The notes under the pieces: generated by a model
The model's database searches: none
What the model was told of the DNA's origin: nothing
Seen by the model: the letters and a program-made list of their open reading frames with translations, nothing else
Source: Papio anubis
Lineage: Eukaryota; Chordata; Mammalia; Primates; Cercopithecidae
Length of the DNA stretch: 64,000 nucleotides
Assembly: GCF_008728515.1 (NCBI RefSeq)
Contig: NC_044991.1
Coordinates: forward strand, 36,846,968-36,910,967
Reading direction: 5' to 3'
In this document: positions 47,019 to 59,639 of the stretch, piece after piece
Numbering within the stretch: position 1 is the first letter of the stretch
Layout: the number at the start of each line of letters is the position of its first letter
Translations under genes and position numbers: made by a program

Positions 47019-48895
47019 AGTAAACACACCGTTTAAGTAAAAACAGTTAGCTTGTTAATGTATCAGTTGAATTATTTTAGAACAAGTCTAGAGTCATTTC
47101 ATTCCCTCTGTGACAGGCAGAATGGCCATGCCATTTTCTCTGGAGTGAAATCCTTACAATATAAAAAGTTGATCTGCAAACAATTTTAAATGTTAAACCC
47201 AAGAAGATTTATAAATTCTCAGATGATCTCTAAATTGACAAGAGGGAAAAAAAAAAAGGAAACCTTTTCCTCATTGCCAAGTCCTTTATCAAGTTCACTT
47301 CCATGATGCTTCCCATTGAAATTGAAAACTGTCAAAGAATCACTGAGATTTATGATGAGTTGTTTCTATCCACAACAGAACGTCAACACCGGTTAAAATT
47401 TGACAACCATAATCTAGATGACAATTTTGTGATTGGGTCCAAATGTAATTTTTTCTTCCCCTGCTGCTGTAATTGACCAGGCCTTATCATTTACTTTATT
47501 GTGATATCAGCCATGATACCTTTTTTCCCAAAAGATCACCCAAAGCGCGTAAACTCACCAGGGTCAGATAAATATTAACTTCTCAAAGAAAACCCTAGAG
47601 GGCTCAAAAGCAAACCTTGTAATTCAGCCAATGGATTGTGCATCACCTATGGAAAGCGGTTCAGGATGGGAAAAGTATAACTAAGTATAATTTCCTGCCT
47701 TCGTTCTCCCACTCTTAACACATTAGACATGTCAGGGAGTCGGCAACCATGAATCCAGAATAATTCCATCAAATGCCAATCCACTCTCTCTACATATCTT
47801 TTTCTAAGTGTTTTACTTCCAATATTCACATTTGCGTGATGCCTTCTAGGAAAAACCTAGGTTCATTATTTATTCTCCATGTTGTACCTGCCAGAGCACT
47901 ATGCCCTGCCTTGACATTCCCTTTCTTAGTGGGGCACTCATAACCCCCAAAGGGATGAAGGACAAAGGAAAAGGAGGGGGCACTGACTGTGATCCATGCA
48001 TTGCGAGAGAGAAGGAGCTAACCTATGGTGAACCCACTGTGAAAAGACAACTGCCCCACCCTCTAGACTGCCTTGAGCCTGGAGCCCTCCTAACCACAGG
48101 ACTCAGTGCAATCCAGTCCTGTTCCAATCTAAGGGCTTCAACTCTGTAAGATAAACACATCATGAATACAAACCCTCCAACCAAAAACCGAAGGATCAGA
48201 TTTACATGTCAAATTTAATACTTCTCTAAACCAATGTTACTGGAAAGTGACATGATTTTCCACTGCAAACCTCTGGTCTTCTGCTGCATCTTTTTACTGG
48301 AAAGCAATAACATGATGCCTGAGTCAATCATTTATTTAGTCTTGAATGCCAGCAGCTGAGATAAATAGTGTCCCTCATTGCCACCAATAGAATGGACCAA
48401 AGAGAAGGAAAGCACTACAAGGGAAAACAAAATTAAAAGAAATGGAAATGGAGGAGAAAAACCAAGTACATGTAGAAAAAACAGGAGAATTCAGACAACA
48501 AATGCTATAAGACTCTACGTGAAAAGCTGTTGGAGAATAAGGGGATATTTACACAGTGACAAAGAATATTGAAACAATGCCAAAGGTCACTCATCCCTCA
48601 GTGACTTCTTAATCACATGAGGTGATTTGGTGGTCACCACCTTAACCAAGTGATCAAACTTAGCCTCTCTAGTAGAAGAACATGATTTGCCTCCTAATGA
48701 GATGCAATGTGACGCACTACAATGTGGCCTTCTTCCCACAAATGTGTAGCATATGCCTCATCATGACTCCAGATCTGGTATCCTGTTTCCGGTTATGCAG
48801 GGGTAGGGAAACAAGGCAGGTAACACCAGGAGAAAGCAATCTGGCAAATCCAGAATGTAGGGTGTTCTAAAAATGCCTTGGGTTCTCAAAAGTCA
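47019..48895. other. Intergenic sequence, nothing recognised
   Basis: No gene or repeat assigned. Confidence 0.4.
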
Positions 48896-48900
48896 GTGTC

Positions 48901-48942
48901 AGGGAGGGAGGGAGGGAGAGAGGGAAGGAGGGAGGGAGTAAG
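48901..48942. repeat. (GGGA)n microsatellite
   Basis: Short purine array. Confidence 0.85.
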
Positions 48943-48959
48943 ATAAGGAAGACTGTTGG

Positions 48960-49410
48960 AAATCAAAAGAGAATAAGGACATTAAAATATTTTGTAAACC
49001 AAATACAGTACATGAGCCTTGAATAAGTCCTGGATCTGGAAAAAATAGACAGTCTATAAAAATACATTTTGTTTTTGGTAAAATGTGAGAAATGTAAACA
49101 AGGAATTAATATCACACAGTATTATGTAACTACTGTTAATTTTTAAGGTGTGGTAACAGCGTTGTGATTATATTGAAGAATTGTATTCTTAGGAGATGCC
49201 TGCTGAAATATTCCATGAGGAATTTTCTGCCATCTTCATTCCAAATAGTTCAGCAAAATGAAAGTGCACTTATATAGAATGATAAAGTATATGTGGCAAA
49301 ATACTAACAAATGTTGAATCCAGGTGGAAGGTACCCAAATGTTCACTATTCTTTCAACTTTTCTGTGTGCTTGAAAACACTCAGAATATAAATTGGGAAG
49401 ATGGAAAACA
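48960..49410 (+). mobile_element. Old L1 3'-UTR-like repeat
   Basis: 'gtaacagcgttgtgattat', 'gaattgtattcttaggagatgcc', 'cttttctgtgtgcttgaaaac' resemble a dispersed old L1 3' UTR; tentative. Confidence 0.5.
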
Positions 49411-49504
49411 ACTTTCAGGATCACCTGTCTTCCCCCAGTGCCTCCCTCCCCTCCCAGTTTCTATCCCAGCAATTTCTAGCCCAGATAAACAAGAAATGCA
49501 TTGG

Positions 49505-49785
49505 CTTTTTAAATAGCTTTATTTTATTGAGATGTAATTCGTACACCATACCATTTACCCATTTAATGTGTACATTAATTTACCCATTTAATGTGTACTG
49601 AATGTGGCTTTTACTGTGTTCACAGATTTGTGAACATCACCAAAAGCAATCTCAGAGCATTTCCCTCACCCCAAAAAGAAACACCACACCCCTCAGCCCT
49701 CACTCCCCAGCCCCTAACTCCCAAGTCTAGGCCACTGCTAGTCTAGTTTCTGTCTCTAGATGAATTTGATTGTTGCTTCTTGAAG
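49505..49785 (-). mobile_element. L1M 3' end, antisense
   Basis: 'agctttattttattgagatgtaattcgtac', 'ccatttaatgtgtac', 'gtctctagatgaatttgattg'. Confidence 0.7.
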
Positions 49786-52439
49786 ATTTTATACATATTG
49801 CCAAATTCTTTGGCTGTGGCCAACTCTTTAACAAAACAATCTGTGTCCTGCAGTGTCTGTTATTCCAGTTCTCTGGTTCTCGGCAGGAGATAAGAAGGAA
49901 CTGGTATTACTCTTGGCTTCTGAAAGCCCAGAAGCCTCATAAGACCATGCCTCTTGCCTTCTGGCTCTGCTGCTGAAGGAACTGAAGGAAAAGCATCAAG
50001 TCTCTGGAGAGCACAGTCAGCGTTTCACTTGCTGAGGGCATGGGGAGAGGCATTGCCCATCTCCAGCTCCCCATTGTGCACTGGGATCTTTGCAGATGCA
50101 CATTGCTTCCTGACAGCCCCTTGTGGTCTGGGGTTGGGGTACTTACTTCCTTCAGACTCCATCTCAGCTCTCACCTCCATTGTGCCTCTCTGGAGGCCAC
50201 ATGTGAGGCTCAGGTAAGGTGTGAGCAAGACAGTTAGCTTCCTTAATTGAATCAACTGCGTAGCAGTGCCAACAGCTATAACAAGCAAGAACTCCTCCAT
50301 GAGAGGACCTTGGAATAACTAGTTTCAAGACAATTCCATTATATCCTAGTTCAAGTCAAAACATGCTAGAGTATGTATTTCAGCTGATTGTGCATTGATT
50401 TGTAAGTGAGAACTGGTCACTCCTGGAGAGGAACAACTGTAGCTGATGGTGCCTCTGGGGGGAGCTTCGTGGAGGAAGGTTTCTCCAGTATGAAAAGTCT
50501 GTGAATTTTGAGTCCATGAGTAGGACTGGAATGTTTCTGAAGTAAGAATAGCATAAAAAATGGTGGAACAGCATGCAATCTGTTAAGGTTGGAGGGGGTA
50601 ATGTATGAAGTTTAGCACTGGCTTGCTGAATAAGCCCACAGAGAAGACACAGGATTTGTATCTAAGTAGTTGTATTTCATTTATGCTTGCTCCCCACTGC
50701 ATCTTCTTTGTCATGGATTTTTATTATCAGTTACCTTGTAGATGCCCTGCTACATTTGCTGGTTTTAAATGGGTTTTCCTAACGAGGGAATTATGTGAAG
50801 CCTGACTTGATGTACTCTTTGCTTCGTGTCTCTCAGTTTTCCATCCTGGGAGCACCAGACACTGACTTTCTAAGCTCTTTGTCTGCATCTCAGTCCTCTG
50901 CCTAGCACATATCTGTGGTATATGCAGGAAGAAAGCATGAGCCTCTTCACGGGACACTTGTTAGACAAAGACACCCATTCCCATGAAGGCTACAAATGTG
51001 AAGGCCTGCCTTCAAATCCCCTTGTCTAATTTTGGTCATGAAGCAATATTTTCACCCAAAGAAGCAACTGATCTGTGATCTCAGCGCTTCCACTTGGAGG
51101 TAATGTAAACCCAAAAGCAAACCCTATAGTTTGGTTTTTAACCATAAATAAAGATGTAAAAATCCAAGAAAAAAGAGTGAAAAACAGTATAATTTCCCAA
51201 GATCAACCACCACTGCAGGCCTGAGAGTAGCCCCAGGTTTTTCCGCAGTTAACTAAAGCTTTCTAGGAGCTCATCTAAGGCCCAAGAGAGCAAACCCAGA
51301 GAGTCACTGTTCCTGCTCAGCACTTCAGGTTAAGAGGTTCATTTTATAGCTCTTTTTGCCTCTATCAAATGGGTCTTCCTCCCTACTCCCAGTCTATGTT
51401 GGTTCTCCCTCCTCTCCCACCCTCTTTCAACAGCATCATTTTTCCACCCTTAACAGCCACCTAAGGACAGTTATCCAGTGAACACAGACCTGGGGTAACT
51501 GGTAATAGTAAAGTCAAATGCTTATGTTTTTCCCTGCAGTAGGGCAACATTTTTCATCTCTTATTTTCCTTGGCCAGAAGAAAGATGTCATTCAGGGAAC
51601 CCCAGGTGTTTTGAAGATGAAAACGAAGGTAGGGGGTCTGGCTCAGTGCTTATTAACCACAGAGAGAATTTGGTTCACTTCAAGAAATAGTAAAATAATG
51701 GCAATGGAGAGACAATGACTCTTAATGAATTCATGTGAGCAAAGTGCGAGGTGACCAGTTTGGGGACATGCAGTCCTGAGGCCGCCTTCTGAAGAAGGAA
51801 AGCAAAAAGATTATTTTCTATTAGGACAGAGTATTTACTTCCCTTTCCTGCAGCACCCAGGGCCACCGGATTCCATATTCGAGGCCAGGGCTGCCTCTCC
51901 CAGTGCTCTGGCTGCCCTTCAATTTAAATAAGGCAGGTGACATGCGACACTGGAGTCGACCACCGGCTGGAGGCAAGAATAATTTCAGGTGCTCCCTCAG
52001 CCAGGTGAACTGCTCCACTTCTCAAAATCCTTCCCTCAGGGCTCAGGAGACCCCACCCTCAAATCTCACCCACCCACAGAGTTGGGCATCTCTAGCTTTC
52101 AAACACTACCCTTGCTGTGTCAGACCTAGGTCCCATGAAACGTATCAACCTCCTGGAAAATACAGGCCCTCCCAGGGGCCTGTAATAAAAGGAAGGCAAG
52201 AGCAGGGGAAACAGGAAAGCTAAGGAAATAAACCCCAGAGACTGCCTCTAATCCTGGACAGGTGGCATTTTGGCACAAGCGCACTGAAATCACTTTCCTC
52301 CCGGGCTGCCGGGGTGAATCTCTTTCCCGGGAAGACCGACACCCGTCAACCTGGAGAGGAGATCGTGCTGTGGGAGGAGCCTGGAGCCTGGGCGAGAGGT
52401 CTGTGACCTCCCGCAAAGTCGTGCTATCGGCCTTGGATC
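49786..52439. other. Intergenic sequence, nothing recognised
   Basis: About 2.65 kb without a gene or a repeat I can name; a transition to the repeat-poor NKX2-2 domain. Confidence 0.4.
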
Positions 52440-52849
52440 CGCGTATCTAGTGTAAACGCGGTTTCACACATAAATAACGTGCCACATCTGGCCCTTTGGT
52501 TTTATGGCGTCTTAGCGACGGAGTAATTTATAGATGGCGACCTTGTTAACCAGCAGTCCGGGCTTACCAGGAGCTGCGGAGTCCAAGACACTGTTGGGGA
52601 CGGAGGAGGGGCGAGGGTCAGGAGAGACCTAGGGTCCTAGATCTCCAGCTCAGAGGGTCGCTGGAGGGAGGGAACCAACCGGCGCGTTTGGGGGAAGTGG
52701 GCCAAGGCAGGGGTGGAAGCCCTCTCCCCGCAAAGCCGACCATGTGGCAACTGAAAGAGCCATCGAAGCCCAAGTGTGTTTGCGCTCATACCCAATTTAT
52801 TACCGCTGAACATATGGCCAATATTTTGACTCACGTCAGTCCGGCAAGG
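52440..52849. promoter_or_regulatory. Repeat-free flank upstream of CpG island A
   Basis: No repeat family is recognisable. The segment contains AT-rich homeodomain-like words (taatttata, cataaataac) and ends in the E-box/CCAAT/CRE cluster. It is plausibly conserved regulatory DNA; conservation cannot be tested here. Confidence 0.35.
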
Positions 52850-53980
52850 AAAACAAACAGAGCGCGCGCGACGCGGGGGAGCGGCCCCCTCCGCTGGGGC
52901 TGCGCTGTGGCCGCGGGGCCGGAGCTGGGAGGGTGGGGCCGCTGGGCCCGGAGCCTGGAGCCAGGAGCCAGGAGCCGGGAGGGGGAGCGCTCGCCGGCCG
53001 CGTCGAGCCGCCGCCCGAGCGCCCGCGACTCCGCAGCCGCCCGCGACTCGGAATAAAGAGCGGCCGCGACCTGCGCGCTAGCCCAGCAGAGGCTCCAGCG
53101 GCGCAGCCGCGCTCCAGGTGAGCCTCCAGCTCGCGCGCGTTTCCGGTGGACGCGGGATGGGGGTGGCGCAGGGCGCCCGGCGGAGCCCGAGACCCGCAGC
53201 CGAGCCCCGCGGTGGCGATGGAGGAAGCCCGGCGTCGCCCTCGCTGCCAGGCGCGGACTGTCTGGTTCTCCTGCCGCAGCCACCCGGCGCGGGAACGCGC
53301 TCCGGGCACAGTCCCAGTGGCTTGCCAGCAGAAAGGGGTCTCGGTGCACCGCCGTCGCCGCCGAGCGGCGCCGGGGCTCGGGTTCACGGCGGACCCCGGT
53401 TACGCGCCCCTCGCTCTCCCGGGTCCTGACTCGGATCGGTCCCCAAGCTGCGTAGTACGGACGCAGCAGGTGGGCAAGTGCGGGACCTCCGAAGTTCTCC
53501 CCGACTTCGCGGATCACGGCGGGAGTGGGGAGCACTGGAGGACGGGCAGGGCCCCTCTGTAGCGCCTGCAGTCAGGAAAAGTTTTACCTGCCGCCGAGGC
53601 CAGGTGCTCCCGCCGCTGCGCACTTTTCAGTGCGGTCAGGGAGAGCAGTACTGTCCCAGGGGCTAGGAAAGTGCGGGGCTGGGGGTTGGAGGAGGAGGGA
53701 GGGGCGCGGTCCCCGCGGCGGTCCCCGCCTGCGGTCCCCTGAGCCCCGCCTGGTAGGGCGCGCGGTGGGGGAAGGGCGCAGAGAGAGGGGGGTCCGGGTA
53801 GGTGGAGGACTAGATAAAGACGCGCCTTGAAATGCGGCGGGGCTGTCGCCGCAGCTCCGGGAGTAGGAGGCGGAGCGGGCGCGCGGAGCGCCTGGCTAGC
53901 TCCCTCCCCATTGCGCGGGGCCGGTTGCGCCTCAGCTGGCGGGGCTGCGGTGAGGAAGGGGCGGCGGCTGCACACAAGTC
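52850..53980. promoter_or_regulatory. CpG island A, candidate distal NKX2-2 promoter
   Basis: GC content and CpG density rise abruptly at about 52.86 kb (gcgcgcgcgacgcgg) and fall after about 53.98 kb. The island contains no intact coding gene. Immediately upstream, within 30 bp, lie an E-box CATATG (52811-52816), a CCAAT box (52818-52822) and a TCACGTCA CRE-like site (52831-52838). Two strong + strand splice donors lie inside or at its right edge (53118, 53987). The simplest reading is a CpG-island promoter making an upstream noncoding exon. Antisense noncoding transcription is also possible. Confidence 0.65.
53050..53117 (+). other. Candidate upstream noncoding first exon 1 (donor at 53118)
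   Basis: The sequence ends in gctccag|gtgagc, a near-perfect 5' splice site, downstream of an AATAAAG TATA-like element (about 53052) and the E-box/CCAAT/CRE cluster. Joining to the acceptor at 61563 would give an intron of about 8.4 kb. Mouse Nkx2-2 is known to use alternative upstream first exons. The 5' end here is arbitrary because the start site cannot be read from sequence. Confidence 0.4.
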
Positions 53981-53986
53981 CACCGG
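53840..53986 (+). other. Candidate upstream noncoding first exon 2 (donor at 53987)
   Basis: The sequence ends in caccgg|gtaagtag, a consensus donor, at the right edge of CpG island A. A TAGATAAAG AT-rich element lies about 30-40 bp upstream of the nominal exon. It is an alternative to, or in addition to, the 53118 donor. Confidence 0.35.
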
Positions 53987-56351
53987 GTAAGTAGACCCTG
54001 TGCGTCGCGGGGGGCTCGGGATCGGGGATTGAGACAGAGGCAGAAGTCCCGAAGGTAATTTGGAGATGGCGCCCAGTGGAGACACGGGCTTCTCCTCAGC
54101 CGAAACTGGGACGTGAGGGGACGGTGGTGATGAGCAGGAGGGCAAGTGGCGGGAGTCGCAAACAGCAGGAGCCGGGGCTGAGGGCCCGAGCAGTGACTGA
54201 GGTCTCTGGAGAGAGCGACTGAAGCCTGGAGTTTGGGTGTCGAGTGTCGCCCGGGCCACGCCCGGCGCCGGACAGTTCTCATTTGTGTCAGTAGAGATCG
54301 CCAGAGGATCAGAAATGAACCTCGGTGGGGTCCTTGTCTCCGAGGGGCGCCCCCTCCGCCCCAACCTCCTCCCACAACACACACACACACATTACCAGGA
54401 GGCCCTTTGGAGCTCCTCTGGCGCCTCCTTGACTTTGGTGGCTCTTGGGGATGGAAAGGGGACGTTGCGTCTAGGGATAAGTTGTGGACCTCTACATTGG
54501 AGAGAGAGAGAGAGAGCCCGAGGAACCCCCTCTCTGTGCCGGAGGGCCCGAGGGTGCATTTCCCTGTCCTTCCCAGACCCAGCCCCTAGCTAGAGCTAAG
54601 AGCGTGCCTTCCCCGCGCCACCGACAACTACTTTTCACATCAGCCTGCCCGACCCAGCTTAAAGTGCTGAATGCTAACCGGTTAGGAGAGCCGTTTGTTT
54701 TCCAAAGTCTTGTGGTAATGATTTTGTCACGTGTTAAGAAGTAAATTCAGATAAGAGAGTGCTTTCAGCGCGTGTTTCCTGGAGAAACCCAAATCTCCCT
54801 TACTGAAATCGCCCTCATCCGGGGAAGGTCGGGCTTGGCTGAAAGAACGTTCCTGAAGGCAACACTGACGATGCGTAATCTCATTGTAACATATTTAATC
54901 ATTAGAGCAGCGCGAACGAATAAAGCGAAGGGGTTCGCCCGGGGGGACGTGGTGTTTGGTTCCCCAATAAACCAGTGATAACGGATTGGCTGGGACAGGC
55001 TTATTTGGCCCGAGGGGGGCTTAAAGCTACGTTTTTAAAGAAAATATTGGAGGGAGGCCGGTTCCATTTTGTAGAGTGCCCGGAGCCACAGTTCTTGTTC
55101 AATTTAACATCCATGAAAGTTAAACGGCTTTCTTCGTCTTTTATTTTATTGGATGCATTTTTAAAGATCTCATTAAAGTGCATTTATCAAAGTCCTAACA
55201 TATGCCCGCAGGGTCTTATGCCCACACAATGAGACTGATTAATAGAAAGACAAATACTAATTTCTATTACTATTTACATCCTCGGGAGATACTTGCCCCT
55301 TTTGTGATGGGAGGGAGGCAGATAATTGGGAAAGTGTTGTATATTTTGCCTTGAAAAAGAATAGAGAGAAGGGAGCTCACCTGGATGCCTTCCTCCTGCA
55401 CCCACAATTAATCGAAGGGATCTCCGGGCTCTAGGTCCCAGGATCAGTTCTTCTCTCAGTGGCATCAGTGGGGTTCCTGCCCCTCTGGAGGAAGGGGGTG
55501 GGGATTTTCCCTCAGACACAGAATCTGAACTCAGTCTCTGGGTCTAGAGAACTTATCTACCCAACTCCTTTTTAGTTGACTTGGGAAGATTGTCCATCTG
55601 GGAGGCATCCACTCATTCTTCCCTTCCTGGGGCAATTTAAAGAGTTAATATAATATGGATCAAAGGGGGAAAAAAACTCACCTTAGGCTTGAACCCAAAG
55701 CTGGCTGAGATTTCCTTTCTTTTCACACTAATGCCCACTTTCTCTTCCACCTGTCCCAATGGCTGTGAGTCTCTCCTGCCAGAGATCTGCGGGGCATGGT
55801 CTGGCCTCTCCAAAGTTGCAGGCTCACACAGCTTAAGGCCTCCCCAACCCAGAGACTCCGCTCTGCCATCCCACAGACAGAAGGGAATTCCTATGACCCT
55901 GTTTCCTTCTCCGGGGGCAGAAGTTGAGGACAATTGGAGCTGGGACTGATTTTCATTTTCTGGTTAGGAAAAGTCCCAGCACAGGGTAATATTCCCCGAT
56001 TTCTTTCATCCAGGACGTGAGAGCTGACACCTCTGCTTCCTGCAGTCCCTGCTCCCACACTGGAAGGCAAAGCCAAAGTGGGGCTGTTTTGGAGATGCCA
56101 TCCTTAAGGTGAACGTCTTTATCGCCACACTCAGGGACCAGATTGGGTGACATTTTCCTTCCCCATTGATTTCAAGTGCATGCCACGCTCTGAGTCTCCA
56201 ACCTAAGATAAAATAAACCTTCCCCCTCCGACGAAACCTTTGTGTCCGCGCCGTTAATCCTTGCTGGAGCAGGAAGGTGCAACGCGCTTTGTTTCCGGAG
56301 TGAATGAAGACAAACGCTTGCACCTTGGCGCTAACCAGACAATAAACTAAT

Positions 56352-56359
56352 CCACTTGA
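56352..56359 (-). promoter_or_regulatory. NK2-type binding site (CCACTTGA)
   Basis: The reverse complement TCAAGTGG matches the NKX2-2 / NK2 consensus. The surrounding bases include AT-rich homeodomain-like and GATA-like (TTATCT) motifs, suggesting a regulatory element. Confidence 0.35.
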
Positions 56360-57055
56360 AGGTTGTTATCTGAGATGGGATGTGCGAGGGCCTGAGAGCT
56401 CAGCCACATACTGTACCAGGAAAGGAGTTTCTTTTCAACCCTTTTTCATTCCAAAAAAAAAAAAAGACGAAGAAATGAAATGAAGTCAAACAAATTAGTG
56501 TTTCCAAATAAAGGGAAAAGACCTTGTGTGTTTAATGATTGGAAGCGGTTTTGTGGGTGGGGAGTGTGAGGGGTGCTGCCTAGGGCTGCTGAAGCTTTGG
56601 GCTCCTCAAGGTCGCCCCCTCTTTAGAGCAGGCCCCAAGACCCCATCCCCCACCTCCGAAGACTTTTTCTGCCCTTAACTCCCCTGGAGGACCAGGTACC
56701 TGCACTACAAGCTTTCACCACGGGCTTGAACAGGGAAGGATGCGAACAGAGCGCCGCCTCCCAAGAGGTGCCTAGAACAGAAATGCGGGGAGGGTCGAAT
56801 GCCGTCCACGGAGCCCACTTCTTCCACAGGCAGAAGAAAGGCTCCCCTCCGTGGGGTGTGCAGAGGCCTCGCCTGCTCTCTCCTGTATCTTCCTTTCTTG
56901 CCTGGTTTGCTGTTGTTTAGAGCGCACCCCCCTCCCCAACAGGGGGCGTAAAGCTGAGGCATGGGAGGGCAGCAGTCGGGAACGCAGGGTGCCTCTGGGC
57001 GGCCCCCGTGCCCTGGAGCGCAGAAAAGGCGCTCGTGTTTGAGCTACCTGGGAAA

Positions 57056-57070
57056 GTAAACAGGTAAACA
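57056..57070 (+). promoter_or_regulatory. Tandem forkhead (FOXA-type) sites
   Basis: GTAAACA occurs at 57056-57062 and 57064-57070, two direct exact forkhead cores offset by 8 bp. FOXA2 is an established regulator of Nkx2.2 in the pancreas, which makes this a reasonable candidate element. Confidence 0.45.
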
Positions 57071-59639
57071 CTGGGCCGACTTAGAGGGCCACTTGTCCTG
57101 GAGTGGGGCCACTTAGCCTGTGTACATTCGCCTCCCCTCCCGGGCCTCCGGCGATTGTTCAGCCTCCCCGCGCCTGCTCCAGACGCCTGAGCCCGAACTC
57201 AATTTGTTGCGGAACCCAGAGCAGCAGAGCGAGAGAGGCTTTCCTCTAGGGTCCAGGGGCACAGGTTCTCTTCCTCCCCTCTCTTGCCTTTCTCCCGGGC
57301 CTAGGACTCCCAATGCATCCGTTCTCAATCTAGGAAGAATGAATAGAGTTAGAGATGTGTACGGAACCTGGAGCCCCAATGCAGATAATAAAGATGGAGT
57401 TGGAGGATCTAGTTTTTCAGGTGACCCCAGCAGGGGTGTGCGGTGTTCGGGACGCTAAGGAGACGCCAAGCAAATCTCCTCTGGCCCGGGGCAAGCTGGG
57501 TTCAGAACTTCCAGCACCCGCCTCAACTTCCTCCCCAAGCACGCAGCAGAACGAGGCATCTTGCAGAGTACCTACCAGGTCTCCAGACCACGGCAGCTGA
57601 GCCCAAAGCTCAAACCCAAACTTGACGGATTGGAGGACATTGAACTCGCTTGGGTGCAAGATGGTACCTGGAAAGAATTTACTAAAGAATGCAGAGTGGG
57701 GGAGACGAGAGGTCATCCAAGTGGAGCTGAAACTGGTGCAGGCAGACGCTGACAGGGTGGGGGTGGTGGGCCGTTACTGAAGAACTCTCCGGAGGGTGAA
57801 GCGAGTGGGGCAGGGCCTCTCAGCCTTCGGGGTGTGCGGGATCGCAGGGAACAGAAGCTCCCGAGCTCTAAAAGGCCGAGCTGTGGTACTCGCGGGGAGG
57901 CCTCTTGGGGAGTCCTCAGGATGCAATCACCTGTTTAACTGGGGCAGAAAAGGTGCTTTTGGCCCCTGGCCCCTAGGCCCTTTGGGCTCAAGCCGGGCCC
58001 AAGAAATTGAGGAGACATTGGACTGCATTCTGGGTACAGGACTTGCCCTGGCCGCCAGCTGGGTCTGCGCAGGCCTCCCGGCGTCCACAGGCCGCTCCTG
58101 GGGGACTTGCATTTTATGATCTTCCACTAACAAGCCCAGTTTCTCCCCTCCAATTATGGGCCTCCCAGCGGTCTCCCTGCGCCTTTTCAATTGCAAATGT
58201 TAACGCTCTGGAAACGGACGCTGGAACCACACGGGCGAAAAAGTGATGGGGAAATGGAGTCTCGAGGTCCCGGGAGAGGCTGAGTGCTGTGGACCCGGCA
58301 GCACCGATCGCGGAGGAGGCAAGGCCGAAGCTCTCTCCAGTTCTCTCGCTCCCTGCCCAACTGCCCCAGGCCAGGGAAAAGAAAAACTGGAAGAGTCGCT
58401 GGGGTGAGAGTGTAGGAGGGGCCGGCGGCCTGCAAGGGCAGGGGAAGAGGGCGTCTCCGGTGCTCCGGCAAGAGGACACCTCAAGCTGAGACCCAGAAGG
58501 ATTCGGCTGGTCATTGAGGCTAAGGGGCAAGCGCAAGGGCAAACCCGGCCTTTGAGAACTGGGCTGAGGGCCTCCTTCTCTAGGCGCCTATGGCGGCACC
58601 CCTTCCCCATGATTAATTCCAGGAGCCAGGATTCCCCTAGGAAAGCAATCCTCTCTCAGGTGCTCTGGGGACCTTGCAGGCTCCCACGGGTGAGGGGAGG
58701 AGACTTGATCAGTAGCAGCGGTGCTGATTTAGATCCTGGGAAGAAAGGCCCACTATGCTGGGGCAGGGGGAGAGAAGTTGGGAACTACATGGAACTTCAG
58801 CGAGGTGGCTCCCAGCTGAAGAAATGAACACGCTTTGGGAGGCCTCTGCGGGCACTCCCCCGCCTAAGATGGCTCTGGGGATATGCGAGAAACGACACTT
58901 GCTGCCAAAGACCCCTTTGCCACCCGACCCAAGAATTTGCCTGGCCCAACCAGGCCCTATTCTGGGCCCCCATCCTGGTGGCTGCCCTGGTCCCCAAGAG
59001 AGCCTCCACCCCCTTAGGACTGAGGAATAAGAGGAGGAACAAAAGGAGGGTCTTTGCTGCAACGCTTGGGATGAGAAACTTTTTTTCTCACCAGTTATTT
59101 ATTTAGCAACTGAGTAACAATAGCAGTGGCAGGCCCACCCCCGCCCCTGGATCCAAACTCGGCGCTTCCCGACTCCTGGAGAACCAACTTCCCTCCTCCG
59201 ACGGGGCAGAGCGACGAGCTCCCACGTGAAAGGGGCGGGTGGGAAGGCCTGAGAAAGACAGAGATGGAAAGCGAGAAAAAAAAAAAAAAAAAGCACGAAA
59301 AGTAATAGGTTCGAGGAACACGCATCAGTTTCTAATTCTTCCAGGAGAAAAAAAGGGGGTAAGGAGGGGGAGAAAGGAGAAAAGAAAAAGTAGGAGGAGA
59401 AAGAGGAATCGGGGAGCGTCGACATGAAGGGGTTTCCTTAATATTGTGGACGGATTCAGAAATGAATGAAGAGATAGTCCATTGAAAAGGGTTGAATGCC
59501 ATGACAACTAGGAACAACCTTAGATTTATTCCAAACAGTTAGGACACATTGAAAGAGAGCGTCAATCATGTATTATTTCGCCACTGAAATAAATGCAAAA
59601 ACCGAGCTGGGACAAAGGCTTCCAACGGGAGCGGGACAT

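Larger units (their letters stand above)
53987..59630. other. Repeat-poor NKX2-2 upstream domain
   Basis: About 5.6 kb with no Alu, L1 or LTR copy I can recognise, in contrast to the 50 kb to its left. It has only short A runs and short GA and CA tracts. Absence of transposons is a known mark of densely regulated developmental loci. It contains the tandem forkhead and one NK2-type site listed separately. Confidence 0.6.

Noticed and set aside
52831..53535. Long open frames on both strands in CpG island A
   Set aside because: Arg/Pro/Ala-rich translations typical of GC-rich noncoding DNA; frames overlap on both strands and none has a recognisable domain.
53514..54390. Overlapping minus-strand open frames of 152-192 codons
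   Set aside because: Low-complexity, stop-poor GC-rich sequence; no homology or initiation context.
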